Shown in pieces: positions 17,264-26,772 of a stretch of DNA of 64,000 bases; the stretch's first letter is position 1, and every line of letters begins with the position of its first letter. Made by a program: the position numbers and the translations under genes. This DNA is from Roseburia sp. (lineage in GTDB: Bacteria > Bacillota > Clostridia > Lachnospirales > Lachnospiraceae), in the NCBI GenBank assembly GCA_017937095.1, contig JAGBEG010000010.1:558001-622000 (forward strand), in the 5' to 3' direction. Under the pieces are notes generated by a model, which saw only the letters and a list, made by a program, of their open reading frames with translations, did no database searches and had not been told where the DNA came from.

Positions 17264-20200
17264 CTACAGCAGTCTGAAAGCTTTCTCTGCCACCTGTGAC
17301 ATTCCATAGTAATCCTTCATCCCTGCCTTTAACTTCTCCCTGTCATCAAGCGTCATCAGAAGCCGCATCTCATTCAACCTGTCGTACCGTCCCTGACCGC
17401 CGTTCTCCAGAAGATCTCCGTTCGCGAGACATGCGCTCTCGCCAACCTGACTTTCGCCGCCGTCCTCCTCAGTGATATAGTACTGCACGCTCTCCCCGAA
17501 AAAGAGGATAAACTCCCTGACGTAAATTCCGTCGTACATCTCAGATAGCTCCGCCTCTTCGTAGACGTTCTCCCCCTCCATCCGAAAGTGCACCACAATA
17601 CGCTTACCGGGCGCAGCGTGATACTCTATAAAAAACTTATCGTGCAGATGATGCCTGCGCAGCAGCCCTTCTTCGAAGCTGCGGTAAAACGCAAAACAGA
17701 TATTCTTCGCCGTATACCGCCCAAGCAATCCGTCTGCGATCCGAAGCTCCTCCCCCGTAAGCGGCTTCTTTTCCGATAAATACTTTAGCAATCCGAGCCT
17801 GCACACACGGTTCTGTCCGCCTCCCGTTGCGATGCGCTCCTTTATCTGCAAAAACACATGTCCCGGAACGACCGCATCCTGCGTCAGATAGGCATGTGCA
17901 AAATAAGACAGATAGGCAAGGCAGACCTGTTCTCTTCCCCCGCCCGCATAGTAGCTGTCATAAATCTGCTCCGCATACGGCGTATAGTCCGTCGTATAGA
18001 GCATCTGCACAAGAATGCGCTCCTCCAGGTCATAAGTGTCAATCTGGAACTCTCCGGCGGCTCTCCATAGCTCCGCCATTGCTTTTGTCGGACCGTTATA
18101 GTACTTGCAGAGATAGATCAGCATCACGTCGTTGTATTTGCCGAGGGCGAATGTGCTCTCCGTAAGGCCGAGCAGGAAATCGTCTTCCTCATATCCAAGC
18201 TCCGTGACAGCATAGCTGCACAGTGCGACCCGTGCCGCCGCACCCAGATACTCATACCCGTCAAGCTGCACCATCTGATATGCCTTATCATACATATGGC
18301 AGTCCGTCAAAAACGTGACAAGCTGTCTTCGGACCGACACATCAGAGAATCCGTCCTCCGACTGTCCGAAGCAGTTCTTAAGCCCGCCCTCCGACTGCAT
18401 GAAATCATGTTTTCCGCTCTGATAATAACGGATCAGTTCTCCTGCCAGCTTCGCCTTGTAACGGCGGTTCAGCTTCCCGGACTGCAGCAGCGCAACCACA
18501 TACGCCCGTTCGTCCTCCCCCCAGCTCTCCCCGCCGCCTGCCGTACTCATATGATAGAGCATATAAGAAAATTCATCCGCAGCGAGCTGGCGCGCCTGTT
18601 CGATATAGCGCTCCTGACAGAGCATCTCCTCATCCTGATACATACCGCTGCCGCAGAAGCGGTTTCCTGTCGTATCTTCTAAGATAATACAGTAATTCGC
18701 CGTGTACGCCTTAAAATACGCCACGCCGTTTACGACCGGCACGCTCTGCGGCTTTACGAGTTCTTCATGCAGCACAATGGCACGCGCGATCCCGCCGCCT
18801 GGGCAGGTAAGCCTGTGTGTAAATAAAATCTCCGCCAGCGCATGCGCAAGTTCTTCATTTAAAATGCCGCGGTCTAACATCTCCGCGTAGAGAACCGCCA
18901 GATGCTCGTTGATATGCCCAGCCTCTATCTGCTCCATTGCAAACTGCTCCATCACGCGAAGATATTTCTGGTAGACCTCCGGCTGACGCTGCTTTGCCGC
19001 AATAATATTTACGAACAGAACCGCCTTCCCCGGATAGGAAAGTCCGCTGTCATACTGGAAATACATCTGGATCATCCGCGGCACACCGCCGACCTCCCCC
19101 GCGTCCAGCGACATCAGATACGCCTCATACAGACTGGTAATCCGAAGCTTCTGTTCAATGCCAAGCTCATACCAGCGGTGATACTTCGTCTCATAGCGCT
19201 GTCCCCGGATAAGATAGGTACAGATGACGGTAAGCATTTCCTCACCCGGGTCGACCTTATAACAAGCCTCAAGAATCCCGTAAATCTTCGGTTCAAATTC
19301 CCGAAGTCCCTGTACAATATGCATGACCTGTCTGGCAATCTCTTTGGTGACTGCGTCCTGTTTGATCGCCCACTGCAGTACCTTAAGTTCAAAGCTTCCC
19401 AGCTTCCCGAGCAGATACGGGTCCTGCCAGATCAGATAATACGCCTCCAGATACAGAAAAGGGCTCCGGCTGCCCTGTTCCACCCATCGTTCGATTGCCT
19501 TATACTTTCCCGAGTGATTCTGGTAATAGGATTCCTTTACAAACAACAGCACCCAGAACAGCAGGGAACTGTCCGGATTCTTCTTAAACAATAATTCGAT
19601 CTCATCCGCAAGCCTGTCCACATAGACCGGCTCGCGCTCCACCAGCGTGCACAGATACAGATAATACCCCCACTCGGGCGTCTCCCTGTCGATACAGTTC
19701 CGCTTGAAGTCGTCCATGATCCACGCCGCTTCCTGACGCTGCTTATTGACAAGCAGCGCCTGCGCCTTCATAAGCGGATACAGCATATTCTCCGGCGAAA
19801 GCGCCATCAGATGATCCAGAATCTCTACCGACTGGTTTGTCCAGACGCCTGTCACGATCTTCTTGAGACGGTAATCTATATAGAGCTGTGTGAGCCGCAT
19901 CCTGCCTGCCTGCATTTCCCGGTGCGCGGCAAAAGCCGTCCCCTTAACGCCCGATGCGCAGACCGAAAAGACAAGTGTCTCCCCCGGCAGCGCAAATATA
20001 AGACGCCCGAAATTCTTCCCTCCGTGCAGCGCCTCCGCGCGGATATAATACGAAAAGTTGCAGACACTTCCGATAAAGTCTTCCTCCGTCAGATGCGTCT
20101 TCTCCGGCACAAGAAAGTCCGCGTCCGACTGCACCCTGATATCCACATAGCCCCACTGGCTCTTGCGGATCGCCACGCTCTCCCTGCGGTCCTCCGTCAC

Positions 20201-20812
20201 ATCTGTATAGCTTGCCTCACCGCTCTCCAATGTGATATCGATCTTATGCTTGCGCCGGATGCCGATTAAGTATTCCTCGACCTTCTGCTCCGATGCTGCG
20301 CCCTCCGAAATTCCCTCGTAGAGCAGGCGTTCCCTCATCTCATCCGCCTTTATCACATTCACAAAGCTTCTCGAATAGAACAGGCGGTACGCCTCAGGCG
20401 CACTCTCCTTCGCGAGCAGTGCAAAATCGGAAAGGCTTTTGATCCGTCCCACAGACGTCTCCGCGTAAAGTCTGGAAATGGACGCAACAAAAGAAAGGTT
20501 ATATTCGCCCTGGTTGCAGATCACATAGAACTCACCTTTGACAATATCCCCTTCTACCAGTCCATTGCTGTGAAATTGATACCGAATCCGTACTTCTTCT
20601 CCCTCAAACTGCGGAGTCAGACATTCCATTCGCGAATCAGAAGTATAGATCATACCGCGAAACGGCACATGGTTTTCGCTCGTTATCACGAAATCCCCTG
20701 CGTAATCCCTGCCTTCTAATACTTCAATGTCAACCTTTTCCGTCGAAAATGAAAGGAGCGGTCTGGCGTATTCGAACTTTCCCCTTGCTAGCTGTTGTAT
20801 CCGTTTACGCAA
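17264..20812 (-). CDS. DUF5717 family giant solenoid protein
   Basis: This 1182-residue protein has no signal peptide or membrane helix. The N-terminal about 300 residues are beta-rich with repeated sandwich-like units (VDIEVLEGRDYAGDFVITSE, GLVEGDIVKGEFYVICNQGEYNLSFVASIS, GKNFGRLIFALPGETLVFSV). The middle (about 310-1000) is a long alpha solenoid of TPR-like pairs, for example ALSPENMLYPLMKAQALLVN. The C-terminus (RIVVHFRMEGENVYEEAELSEMYDGIYV) is again beta. From memory this is DUF5717, found beside DUF5716 in Lachnospiraceae. The start codon is TTG with AGGTG 6 bp upstream. A consensus promoter at 20862-20890 drives it. First gene of the four-gene operon. Confidence 0.8.
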   Translation of the reverse strand: MRKRIQQLARGKFEYARPLLSFSTEKVDIEVLEGRDYAGDFVITSENHVPFRGMIYTSDSRMECLTPQFEGEEVRIRYQFHSNGLVEGDIVKGEFYVICNQGEYNLSFVASISRLYAETSVGRIKSLSDFALLAKESAPEAYRLFYSRSFVNVIKADEMRERLLYEGISEGAASEQKVEEYLIGIRRKHKIDITLESGEASYTDVTEDRRESVAIRKSQWGYVDIRVQSDADFLVPEKTHLTEEDFIGSVCNFSYYIRAEALHGGKNFGRLIFALPGETLVFSVCASGVKGTAFAAHREMQAGRMRLTQLYIDYRLKKIVTGVWTNQSVEILDHLMALSPENMLYPLMKAQALLVNKQRQEAAWIMDDFKRNCIDRETPEWGYYLYLCTLVEREPVYVDRLADEIELLFKKNPDSSLLFWVLLFVKESYYQNHSGKYKAIERWVEQGSRSPFLYLEAYYLIWQDPYLLGKLGSFELKVLQWAIKQDAVTKEIARQVMHIVQGLREFEPKIYGILEACYKVDPGEEMLTVICTYLIRGQRYETKYHRWYELGIEQKLRITSLYEAYLMSLDAGEVGGVPRMIQMYFQYDSGLSYPGKAVLFVNIIAAKQRQPEVYQKYLRVMEQFAMEQIEAGHINEHLAVLYAEMLDRGILNEELAHALAEILFTHRLTCPGGGIARAIVLHEELVKPQSVPVVNGVAYFKAYTANYCIILEDTTGNRFCGSGMYQDEEMLCQERYIEQARQLAADEFSYMLYHMSTAGGGESWGEDERAYVVALLQSGKLNRRYKAKLAGELIRYYQSGKHDFMQSEGGLKNCFGQSEDGFSDVSVRRQLVTFLTDCHMYDKAYQMVQLDGYEYLGAAARVALCSYAVTELGYEEDDFLLGLTESTFALGKYNDVMLIYLCKYYNGPTKAMAELWRAAGEFQIDTYDLEERILVQMLYTTDYTPYAEQIYDSYYAGGGREQVCLAYLSYFAHAYLTQDAVVPGHVFLQIKERIATGGGQNRVCRLGLLKYLSEKKPLTGEELRIADGLLGRYTAKNICFAFYRSFEEGLLRRHHLHDKFFIEYHAAPGKRIVVHFRMEGENVYEEAELSEMYDGIYVREFILFFGESVQYYITEEDGGESQVGESACLANGDLLENGGQGRYDRLNEMRLLMTLDDREKLKAGMKDYYGMSQVAEKAFRLL

Positions 20813-20831
20813 ATCGACACCTGCTTTTCTA

Positions 20832-20859
20832 TTGCTTTTTTACCCGCAATGACTATAAT
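20832..20859 (+). promoter_or_regulatory. Promoter of the HisC/CobD-like aminotransferase
   Basis: TTGCTT (20832-20837), a 16-bp spacer and TATAAT (20854-20859) lie 30 bp before the start codon. Confidence 0.65.
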
Positions 20860-20861
20860 AG

Positions 20862-20890
20862 ATTATAAACTAATTTGGAGGAGTAATCAA
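20862..20890 (-). promoter_or_regulatory. Promoter of the DUF5717 operon
   Basis: On the minus strand TTGATT (20885-20890), 17 bp and TATAAT (20862-20867) form a strong promoter. Its -35 box covers the start region of the divergent aminotransferase gene, and the two -10 boxes are 2 bp apart, so the two promoters probably exclude each other. Confidence 0.65.
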
Positions 20891-21990
20891 TGATAAAACA
20901 CAAGGACCATTTTCATGGCAGCGATCTTGAAAAGATAGAAGAAATCTACGGCATAAAGAAAGAAGAAATCATCAGTTTTTCCGCGAATGTGAACCCGCTT
21001 GGCGTCTCGCCTCTGCTGCGCCGCACGCTCGCAGAGCAGATCGATGCGATTACGACCTATCCGGACCGGGAATATACCTCCCTGAGAAAGTGCATCGCCG
21101 CATACTGCGGCACGGAATACGAGAACGTCATTGTCGGCAACGGCTCGACGGAGCTAATCTCCCTGTTCATCCAGATCGAGCATCCGAAGAAGGCTCTCGT
21201 CATCGGACCTACCTACTCGGAATACGAGCGCGAGATTGCACTCGGCGGCGGAACCACGCTCTACTATCCGCTGCGCGAGAGCGACGACTTTCATCTGGAC
21301 ACGGAGGACTTCATTTCCCACTTAAACGAGAGCATTGACCTTCTTGTTATCTGCAACCCGAACAATCCGACCTCCTCCTGCATTACGAGAACGGAAATGC
21401 GCCATATCTTAGACGCATGCAAGCAGCACGATATCTATGTGATGGTCGATGAGACTTATGTGGAATTTGCCGATAATATGGACGAGATCTCGGCAGTCCC
21501 GCTGACCAACTATTACAACAATATCATCATCCTGCGCGGAACCTCCAAGTTCTTTGCCGCGCCCGGTCTGCGTCTCGGCTACGCCATCACCGGAAACCGC
21601 GACCTGATCAAGGCGATCAACACAAGAAAGAACCCATGGACGATCAACTCCCTTGCCGTCGTCGCAGGCGAGACGATGTTTCAGGATGCTTCCTATATCA
21701 GACAGACAAAGGAACTGATTTCCTCCGAGCGCGCGCGCATCTTAAAGATTTTCCGGGAGCGGACGGACTTTAAGGTATATGAGCCGAGCGCGAATTTCCT
21801 TCTGGTGCGCATCTTATCGGACGGGCTGACCTCACAGGAGCTGTTCGACCGTGCAATCCGCCGGAAGATGATGATCCGCGACTGCTCCACCTTCCCGTTT
21901 TTGGACAACAAATATATCCGCTTCTGCTTTATGAATCCAGAGGACAACGACAGGCTGATTTCCTGCCTGCTCGCAGATTCCTGCGGCTGA
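20890..21990 (+). CDS. PLP-dependent class I/II aminotransferase (HisC/CobD-like)
   Basis: This 366-residue enzyme begins KHKDHFHGSDLEKIEEIYGI and has SANVNPLG, VICNPNNPTSS, VDETYVEF and GTSKFFAAPGLRLGYAI, where the Lys of TSKF holds pyridoxal phosphate. The HGSDL start and SANVNPLG resemble threonine-phosphate decarboxylase CobD, while the rest also fits histidinol-phosphate aminotransferase. No histidine or cobalamin genes are adjacent, so the substrate is open. TTTGGAGGAG precedes the ATG. A terminator follows at 22031-22067. Confidence 0.88.
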   Translation: MIKHKDHFHGSDLEKIEEIYGIKKEEIISFSANVNPLGVSPLLRRTLAEQIDAITTYPDREYTSLRKCIAAYCGTEYENVIVGNGSTELISLFIQIEHPKKALVIGPTYSEYEREIALGGGTTLYYPLRESDDFHLDTEDFISHLNESIDLLVICNPNNPTSSCITRTEMRHILDACKQHDIYVMVDETYVEFADNMDEISAVPLTNYYNNIIILRGTSKFFAAPGLRLGYAITGNRDLIKAINTRKNPWTINSLAVVAGETMFQDASYIRQTKELISSERARILKIFRERTDFKVYEPSANFLLVRILSDGLTSQELFDRAIRRKMMIRDCSTFPFLDNKYIRFCFMNPEDNDRLISCLLADSCG

Positions 21991-22030
21991 TTCAGGCAGA
22001 ACCCTGTGTCGAAACAATTTACACAAGCAC

Positions 22031-22067
22031 AAACCCGGCAGAAAGCCTGTTGCCTTCTGCCGGGTTT
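22031..22067 (+). terminator. Bidirectional terminator after the aminotransferase gene
   Basis: AAACCCGGCAGAA (22031-22043) pairs perfectly with TTCTGCCGGGTTT (22055-22067), followed by TCTATTT. It separates the aminotransferase gene from the convergent chemoreceptor gene. Confidence 0.85.
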
Positions 22068-22101
22068 TCTATTTACTTCTATATACAACGCGTCCGTTCG
22101 T

Positions 22102-23604
22102 CTATGTATACTGCTTCATCTCATCTGTCCTGCCGCGAATCGTGCTGATCGCATCCTTGACATCCTCTGCATATGTCATATTCTGCTCGCTCATCTCACG
22201 TACCTGCTCCGCACTTGCCGTCACCTGCTCGGTCGCCGCCGACAACTGGGAAATATTCTCAACAATACGGTTATTGGAATCGGAGAGACCGCCGATCTGC
22301 CCGGCAATCTCATGGATATCTCCAATCAACTGTGACATATTGGTATTCAGTCTCTCAAAGGACTCCGCCGCCAGCATGATCTTCTCGTTCTGACCCTTTG
22401 TCGCTTCTACAGAGGATTCCACCGATTTCACGACCTCGGCGGCATTCTCATTCAGTTCACTGACAATCTTTGTTATCTCCTCCGTCGAATCCTTCGTCTG
22501 CTCTGCAAGCTGGCGAATCTGCTCTGCAACGACTGCAAATCCTCTTCCCGCCTCTCCTGCTCTCGCGCTCTCTATCGACGCATTCAATGCAAGCAGGTTC
22601 GTCTGATTCGAGATATTTAAAATCATGCCCGCAATCTCCTCAACCTCTCTGGTCTTATCCTGCAGCCGGCTCATGGATGCCGTCACCTCAAGATTGGTCT
22701 TTCCAATCTGCTCAGACTGGCTCTTTAGCTCCTCCATTACCTGCAGATTCTCCTGAATGCTCTCGTTGGAGTCCGTGGCAATATCCACCATCTGTCTGGA
22801 CCTTGCGCCCGTCTCCTCAATCGCGCTCTGAATACTCTGCGTCATATTGTTCTGTTCCTCAATGCTCTGTGCTGTCGTATTAGCTGCCGAAGCGATCTCC
22901 TTCATGCTCTGCGCCACGGATTCCGTCGCATTCACAAGCTCGTCCACCAGATTGCTGCTCTTTGTGGATTCATCCTGTACCGTTCTTGAGATATCAAGAA
23001 TCCCGTTGAGCATCGCTTTTTGCCTATCGCTCTGCTCCCCGGCAGAACCAAGCGCATGATCGCTGAACTCCTTGGCGATACTGCCGACCTTATAGAGCAC
23101 GAAGAACAACAGATACATACACAACACACGGCAAAGGGAATCCACATTCTGGATTCCTGTTCCTTTCAAAACACGCGCAATAAACACTAATGTAAAAATC
23201 ACTGCATAAGTAATGCAGCCCTGCCGGTATCTTTTCAAATCATAATACGGAATCTGAAGCGCAAGCACACCGATAAACGCAAAATAGATAAACTCTGCAT
23301 CCGTCTGCACCCCAAGCAAAAGAAATTCGATTGCCATACCGACCGACACAATGAGCTTAAGCTTCTCGTCCGCCTTGTTCCGAAAATAAACAACCAGATT
23401 TACCGCTGTAAATATAGCGACCAGTACAACGTTTCCGACAACTGTCGGTATCGCGATACTGGCTGTTTCAAGCTTAAACAGCAGATAAATAATGAACATT
23501 GCCCAAAGGCCTATCACTGCACCGATAAAAAATGCATTCATTTTGCTGTAACGTTCTGTCTTGTCATTGTAGCGAAACTTATTGCTTCCGGGGTTCTCAT
23601 TCAT
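22102..23604 (-). CDS. Methyl-accepting chemotaxis protein with polytopic membrane sensor
   Basis: This 500-residue chemoreceptor has five or six membrane helices in residues 22-175 instead of the usual two, no sizeable extracellular domain, no visible HAMP, and a cytoplasmic signalling coiled coil whose tip is [21 protein letters not shown] at 331-351. Such receptors usually sense membrane or intracellular signals; the ligand is unknown. CAGGAGG precedes the ATG. Monocistronic by position. Confidence 0.92.
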   Translation of the reverse strand: MNENPGSNKFRYNDKTERYSKMNAFFIGAVIGLWAMFIIYLLFKLETASIAIPTVVGNVVLVAIFTAVNLVVYFRNKADEKLKLIVSVGMAIEFLLLGVQTDAEFIYFAFIGVLALQIPYYDLKRYRQGCITYAVIFTLVFIARVLKGTGIQNVDSLCRVLCMYLLFFVLYKVGSIAKEFSDHALGSAGEQSDRQKAMLNGILDISRTVQDESTKSSNLVDELVNATESVAQSMKEIASAANTTAQSIEEQNNMTQSIQSAIEETGARSRQMVDIATDSNESIQENLQVMEELKSQSEQIGKTNLEVTASMSRLQDKTREVEEIAGMILNISNQTNLLALNASIESARAGEAGRGFAVVAEQIRQLAEQTKDSTEEITKIVSELNENAAEVVKSVESSVEATKGQNEKIMLAAESFERLNTNMSQLIGDIHEIAGQIGGLSDSNNRIVENISQLSAATEQVTASAEQVREMSEQNMTYAEDVKDAISTIRGRTDEMKQYT

Positions 23605-23698
23605 CTCACGTACCTCCTGCGCATTGCTGATTGTCTTATCTTTATAATATTACAATCTTGCATATTTTTCTACTATTTTCGCTCAAATGAGAATTTCT

Positions 23699-24817
23699 CT
23701 ACATAAACAGATTTTTCTCCGCTACATGAAGCAGTTCCACACAGCCATCCGTGCGGTACAGGCGGAAATTCTGCAAAAAACCGAGCGCCTCGTCATACAT
23801 CCGCTCATCCTGTTCATCCACAAGGCTGCCCTCCAGAAGATAGCTCATCCCATTGTGGTAATCTCTGCCGTCCTGCACGGTATACTCACGCCAGAGTTTT
23901 CGCCCTTCGCTCTTCTTTGCATTCTCCTCTTTCATCCGCTGCGCAAGGACACGGATTCCCGGCATTTCCCTTCCGCAGCAATGATTCCGGTACAGATAAA
24001 TGAAATGTCTCGGCGGTTCCCTGCTTAACGTCTTCATCCCGTACTGGTTGTCCGGATAGTTATCCTTCTGCTGCACCCAGACGAAGACGCTGTGATAATC
24101 AAGCCCGCCGACCGGAAAAAACTGCGTCCGCTCATGTATCTGTTCAAACGCGATCTCTTCCAGCCCGCATTCCGCAGAAATCCTGTCACAGAGCGCCCGA
24201 AACCTGCGCTGCATTTGTGCGCAGAGATAAAAGTACTCCGAATTGTAATACGTCGTACCTGCCCAGCGCAGACCACAGTTCTCCACAAGCGCGCGCCCTT
24301 CCCTCTCATTTGCCAGAACGCTCCCGCGTGCGTTGGCTCGCGCAAAAAATTCATAGAGCGTACTTAAGATCTCATGCTGCTTCTTCCCCGGCACGATGAC
24401 GCCGTCCTTTCGCTCAATGCATTTCTGATAGCACACGCCGAAAAGCTCGCCGACGCCGCGCTCGCCGAGCTTTCCTTCATAATAATCGCGCATAATGGCG
24501 TTTGAGATCAGATACAGCACGTTGGATTTCCAGTTTCCGACAAGGCGCACCGCTCCGATGATATCCTCATATTTCTCGCAGGCAAGCGCCCCGTCGTCCG
24601 GTTCTGATAATTCAAGTGTATCCCATCCCGGACGCACAAAGCTTTCTCCCCGGATCACATCTTCGCCTTTTTCCGCCTCGTCCTGCTCCCTTGCCTCTTT
24701 CAGCAGCGTTTCGATGAACCGCACGCTCCACTTCTTATCTCTGCCCTTCGCCGCAATCCTGCCCTTCTTTTGTTTGGGAAATACCTCCTCAACTGCCTTT
24801 AGCTTATTTGTTTCCAT
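23699..24817 (-). CDS. Hypothetical protein downstream of the FliD-like gene
   Basis: I do not recognise this family. It is a soluble protein of 372 residues with a basic N-terminus (KQKKGRIAAKGRDKKW) and aromatic-rich body, for example GTTYYNSEYFYLCAQMQRRF and GGLDYHSVFVWVQQKDNYPDNQYGM, without signal peptide, membrane helix or known catalytic motif. The ATG at 24817 is preferred to the GTG at 24820. It follows the FliD-like gene directly, the stop and start codons being adjacent, so it belongs to the LytTR operon. Function unknown. Confidence 0.7.
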   Translation of the reverse strand: METNKLKAVEEVFPKQKKGRIAAKGRDKKWSVRFIETLLKEAREQDEAEKGEDVIRGESFVRPGWDTLELSEPDDGALACEKYEDIIGAVRLVGNWKSNVLYLISNAIMRDYYEGKLGERGVGELFGVCYQKCIERKDGVIVPGKKQHEILSTLYEFFARANARGSVLANEREGRALVENCGLRWAGTTYYNSEYFYLCAQMQRRFRALCDRISAECGLEEIAFEQIHERTQFFPVGGLDYHSVFVWVQQKDNYPDNQYGMKTLSREPPRHFIYLYRNHCCGREMPGIRVLAQRMKEENAKKSEGRKLWREYTVQDGRDYHNGMSYLLEGSLVDEQDERMYDEALGFLQNFRLYRTDGCVELLHVAEKNLFM

Positions 24818-24819
24818 CA

Positions 24820-25605
24820 CTAACCCTTCGCCTGATAGCGCGCTCCTGTAATCGCATTGCCGGCGTCAGCCGATGCGTAACGGCTGTAATTCGTGCTCGT
24901 CATATAGCTTGTCTTCCGAAGCGTATCCGCCTGCTTTTTCGCGCTTGCTTCCACGCCCTCCGCGAGCGTCTTAAGCTTTGCCGCTGTGCCGTCCTTTGTG
25001 CCGAACAGCTTTTCTATTTCCGCTGTATCCGCCTCTTTCAGCTTCTTTCGGTCAAGCGCGATCGTTCCGTCTTCGCCAACTGTAATTCCGATATTCCGAA
25101 ACGCCGCCTGATGGTCTGTGAACACCTTCTTAAGATTCTTCACGGCCGACTCGTCCGTGACGCTGGCGGTGCTGTTAAGCTTCCTCACCGTGATATTATA
25201 ATCGTCCGCAAAGGCGGCAATCTCTGCCTCAAGCGCCTCTCTTGTCTTCTCATCCCCGCTGTAGAGGGATTCCTCACCGTCCGCCATCAGACGCTCCATA
25301 TGCGTTACAACTCTTCTTGCAGACACTTCGGCAATCCCGTAATCGTAGCTCTTGGTCTGGTTTGCCGCAAGCGTCTCCCCTGTCGTGCCGACCGACTGAT
25401 TCAGTTTACCAAGAATCTGCTGCAGCAGGCTGTCGCTCTTTGAGGTGACCCCGCTGCTTTTCGCCGATGTCCCGGTGGCGCGCGTCGAACCGCTTGTGCC
25501 TGTCCTCATCTTTGAGTGCGTTGACCATGCGCGCGTTTTTGCGATACGGCTCTCTCTCGCCTTTGAAATTGCCTCAAAGCTCCTGTTATAAATTCTCATA
25601 CTCAT
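24820..25605 (-). CDS. FliD-like (flagellar capping-type) orphan protein
   Basis: This 261-residue protein has a Ser/Thr-rich start (TGTSGSTRATGTSAKSSGVTSK) and a second half that reads like the C-terminal part of flagellar hook-associated protein FliD: FADDYNITVRKLN, AAFRNIGITVGEDGTIALDRKKLKEA and IEKLFGTKDGTAAKLKTLAEGV. The N-terminal D-domains of FliD are missing and no flagellar gene is adjacent. It lies 20 bp after a LytTR regulator gene and directly before an unknown gene. It may have been borrowed from a flagellar ancestor or be a surface protein. Moderate confidence. Confidence 0.65.
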   Translation of the reverse strand: MSMRIYNRSFEAISKARESRIAKTRAWSTHSKMRTGTSGSTRATGTSAKSSGVTSKSDSLLQQILGKLNQSVGTTGETLAANQTKSYDYGIAEVSARRVVTHMERLMADGEESLYSGDEKTREALEAEIAAFADDYNITVRKLNSTASVTDESAVKNLKKVFTDHQAAFRNIGITVGEDGTIALDRKKLKEADTAEIEKLFGTKDGTAAKLKTLAEGVEASAKKQADTLRKTSYMTSTNYSRYASADAGNAITGARYQAKG

Positions 25606-25625
25606 TTCCCCGCTTTCTTCTGCGC

Positions 25626-26201
25626 CTATTCCCTGCGCAGATATGCGGCGTAAGCAGCCGCAAATTCATTGTACTTCTGCTTTGACATCAGAATTGTCTC
25701 CCCGTTTTTTAACCGGATGCTCCCGGCTTCATAGCTTTTTACCGCCCCGAAATTCACCAGATATCCGCGGTGGCACCGGAAGAAGCGGCTGCCAAGCTCC
25801 GCCTCGGTCTCCTTCATCTTCGCATAATAGGCGATCTCCCCGCCCGGCATATGAAGCACGACCTTACGCCCCACGCTCTCGGCATAGAGAATCTTTTCCC
25901 GGTCAATGCGGTAATATCTGCCGTCCGCCCGGATCAGCAGCGGCTCTTTTTCCCTGGTAATGCTCTTTGAACTGCTCCCCGCCTCTACGCGTTCGAGCAG
26001 TTCCCGGCTGACCCATGCCGTCGCCTCCCGCTCCTTCTTTGCTTCGCTCTCAAGCAAAAGAATGTCATACGCCCGTCCATTCTCCGCCGGATTTTCTCTG
26101 CCGCCGAGTATATGTACCTTACTCTGCACATACGCGCCGTCATTTTCATCCAGACAGGCACGCACCAATGCCTCGTCTGCACACACTGCTATGTGTATCA
26201 C
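25626..26201 (-). CDS. LytTR-domain DNA-binding protein with degenerate receiver
   Basis: This 191-residue protein has a C-terminal LytTR domain (about 95-190: RIDREKILYAESVGRKVVLHM, FFRCHRGYLVNFGAVKSYEAGSIRLKNGETILMSKQKYNEF). The N-terminal about 80 residues resemble a receiver domain, but the phospho-acceptor strand reads ILLLESEAK with Glu where Asp is expected, so it may work without phosphorylation. No sensor kinase is adjacent. It heads a unit with the FliD-like and unknown genes downstream. Confidence 0.82.
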   Translation of the reverse strand: MIHIAVCADEALVRACLDENDGAYVQSKVHILGGRENPAENGRAYDILLLESEAKKEREATAWVSRELLERVEAGSSSKSITREKEPLLIRADGRYYRIDREKILYAESVGRKVVLHMPGGEIAYYAKMKETEAELGSRFFRCHRGYLVNFGAVKSYEAGSIRLKNGETILMSKQKYNEFAAAYAAYLRRE

Positions 26202-26335
26202 TCATATTCCTCCCCGATTCGGCATCCGTGCCCTGTATTTTTCCTCTATTATATATCGGCAAAAAAAGCCTGTTTTTGACAAATCGTAACGAAATGCACT
26301 GTTTTTGTAATCAAAATCCATTCACAAAAAAACTA

Positions 26336-26364
26336 TTGACATTTCGCATGTATCATTGTATTAT
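26336..26364 (+). promoter_or_regulatory. Promoter of the YtrA-ABC operon
   Basis: TTGACA (26336-26341), 17 bp and TATTAT (26359-26364) are near consensus. The regulator gene starts 37 bp further on, so autoregulation close to the start site is likely. Confidence 0.75.
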
Positions 26365-26400
26365 TCAATTAGTACAAATAAAGAGAAATGAGGTGAGTAA

Positions 26401-26772
26401 ATGGCATGGAATCTCGATTCAGACCGTCCGATCTTCCTGCAGATTGTAGAGCGCATTCAGACGGATATTGTCTCCGGGCGCTATCATGCAGGCGATAAGC
26501 TTCCAAGTGTCCGCGAACTCGCGGCGGAGGCAGCCGTCAACCCGAACACGATGCAGAAGGCATTCACAGAATTAGAGCGCATGGGACTTGTCTATTCCAA
26601 ACGGACCAGCGGGCGCTTTATCACGGAGGACTCTCATATGATTGAACAGTTAAAGACTTCTCTTGCAACGGAGAAGATTCAGGAATTTATCCGGCTGATG
26701 CAGCAGCTCGGCTTTGAAAATGAAGAAATACTTGCATTGATGCAGCAGACCATGAAAGGGGAGAAGTTATGA
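26401..26772 (+). CDS. GntR-family transcriptional regulator, YtrA type
   Basis: This 123-residue protein has an N-terminal winged helix typical of GntR proteins (PIFLQIVERIQTDIVSGRYHAGDKLPSVRELA, NPNTMQKAFTELERMGLVYSKRTSGRF) and only a short helical tail for dimerisation, which is the YtrA subtype. Such regulators repress the ABC transporter encoded behind them. The next gene overlaps by 4 bp. Confidence 0.92.
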   Translation: MAWNLDSDRPIFLQIVERIQTDIVSGRYHAGDKLPSVRELAAEAAVNPNTMQKAFTELERMGLVYSKRTSGRFITEDSHMIEQLKTSLATEKIQEFIRLMQQLGFENEEILALMQQTMKGEKL

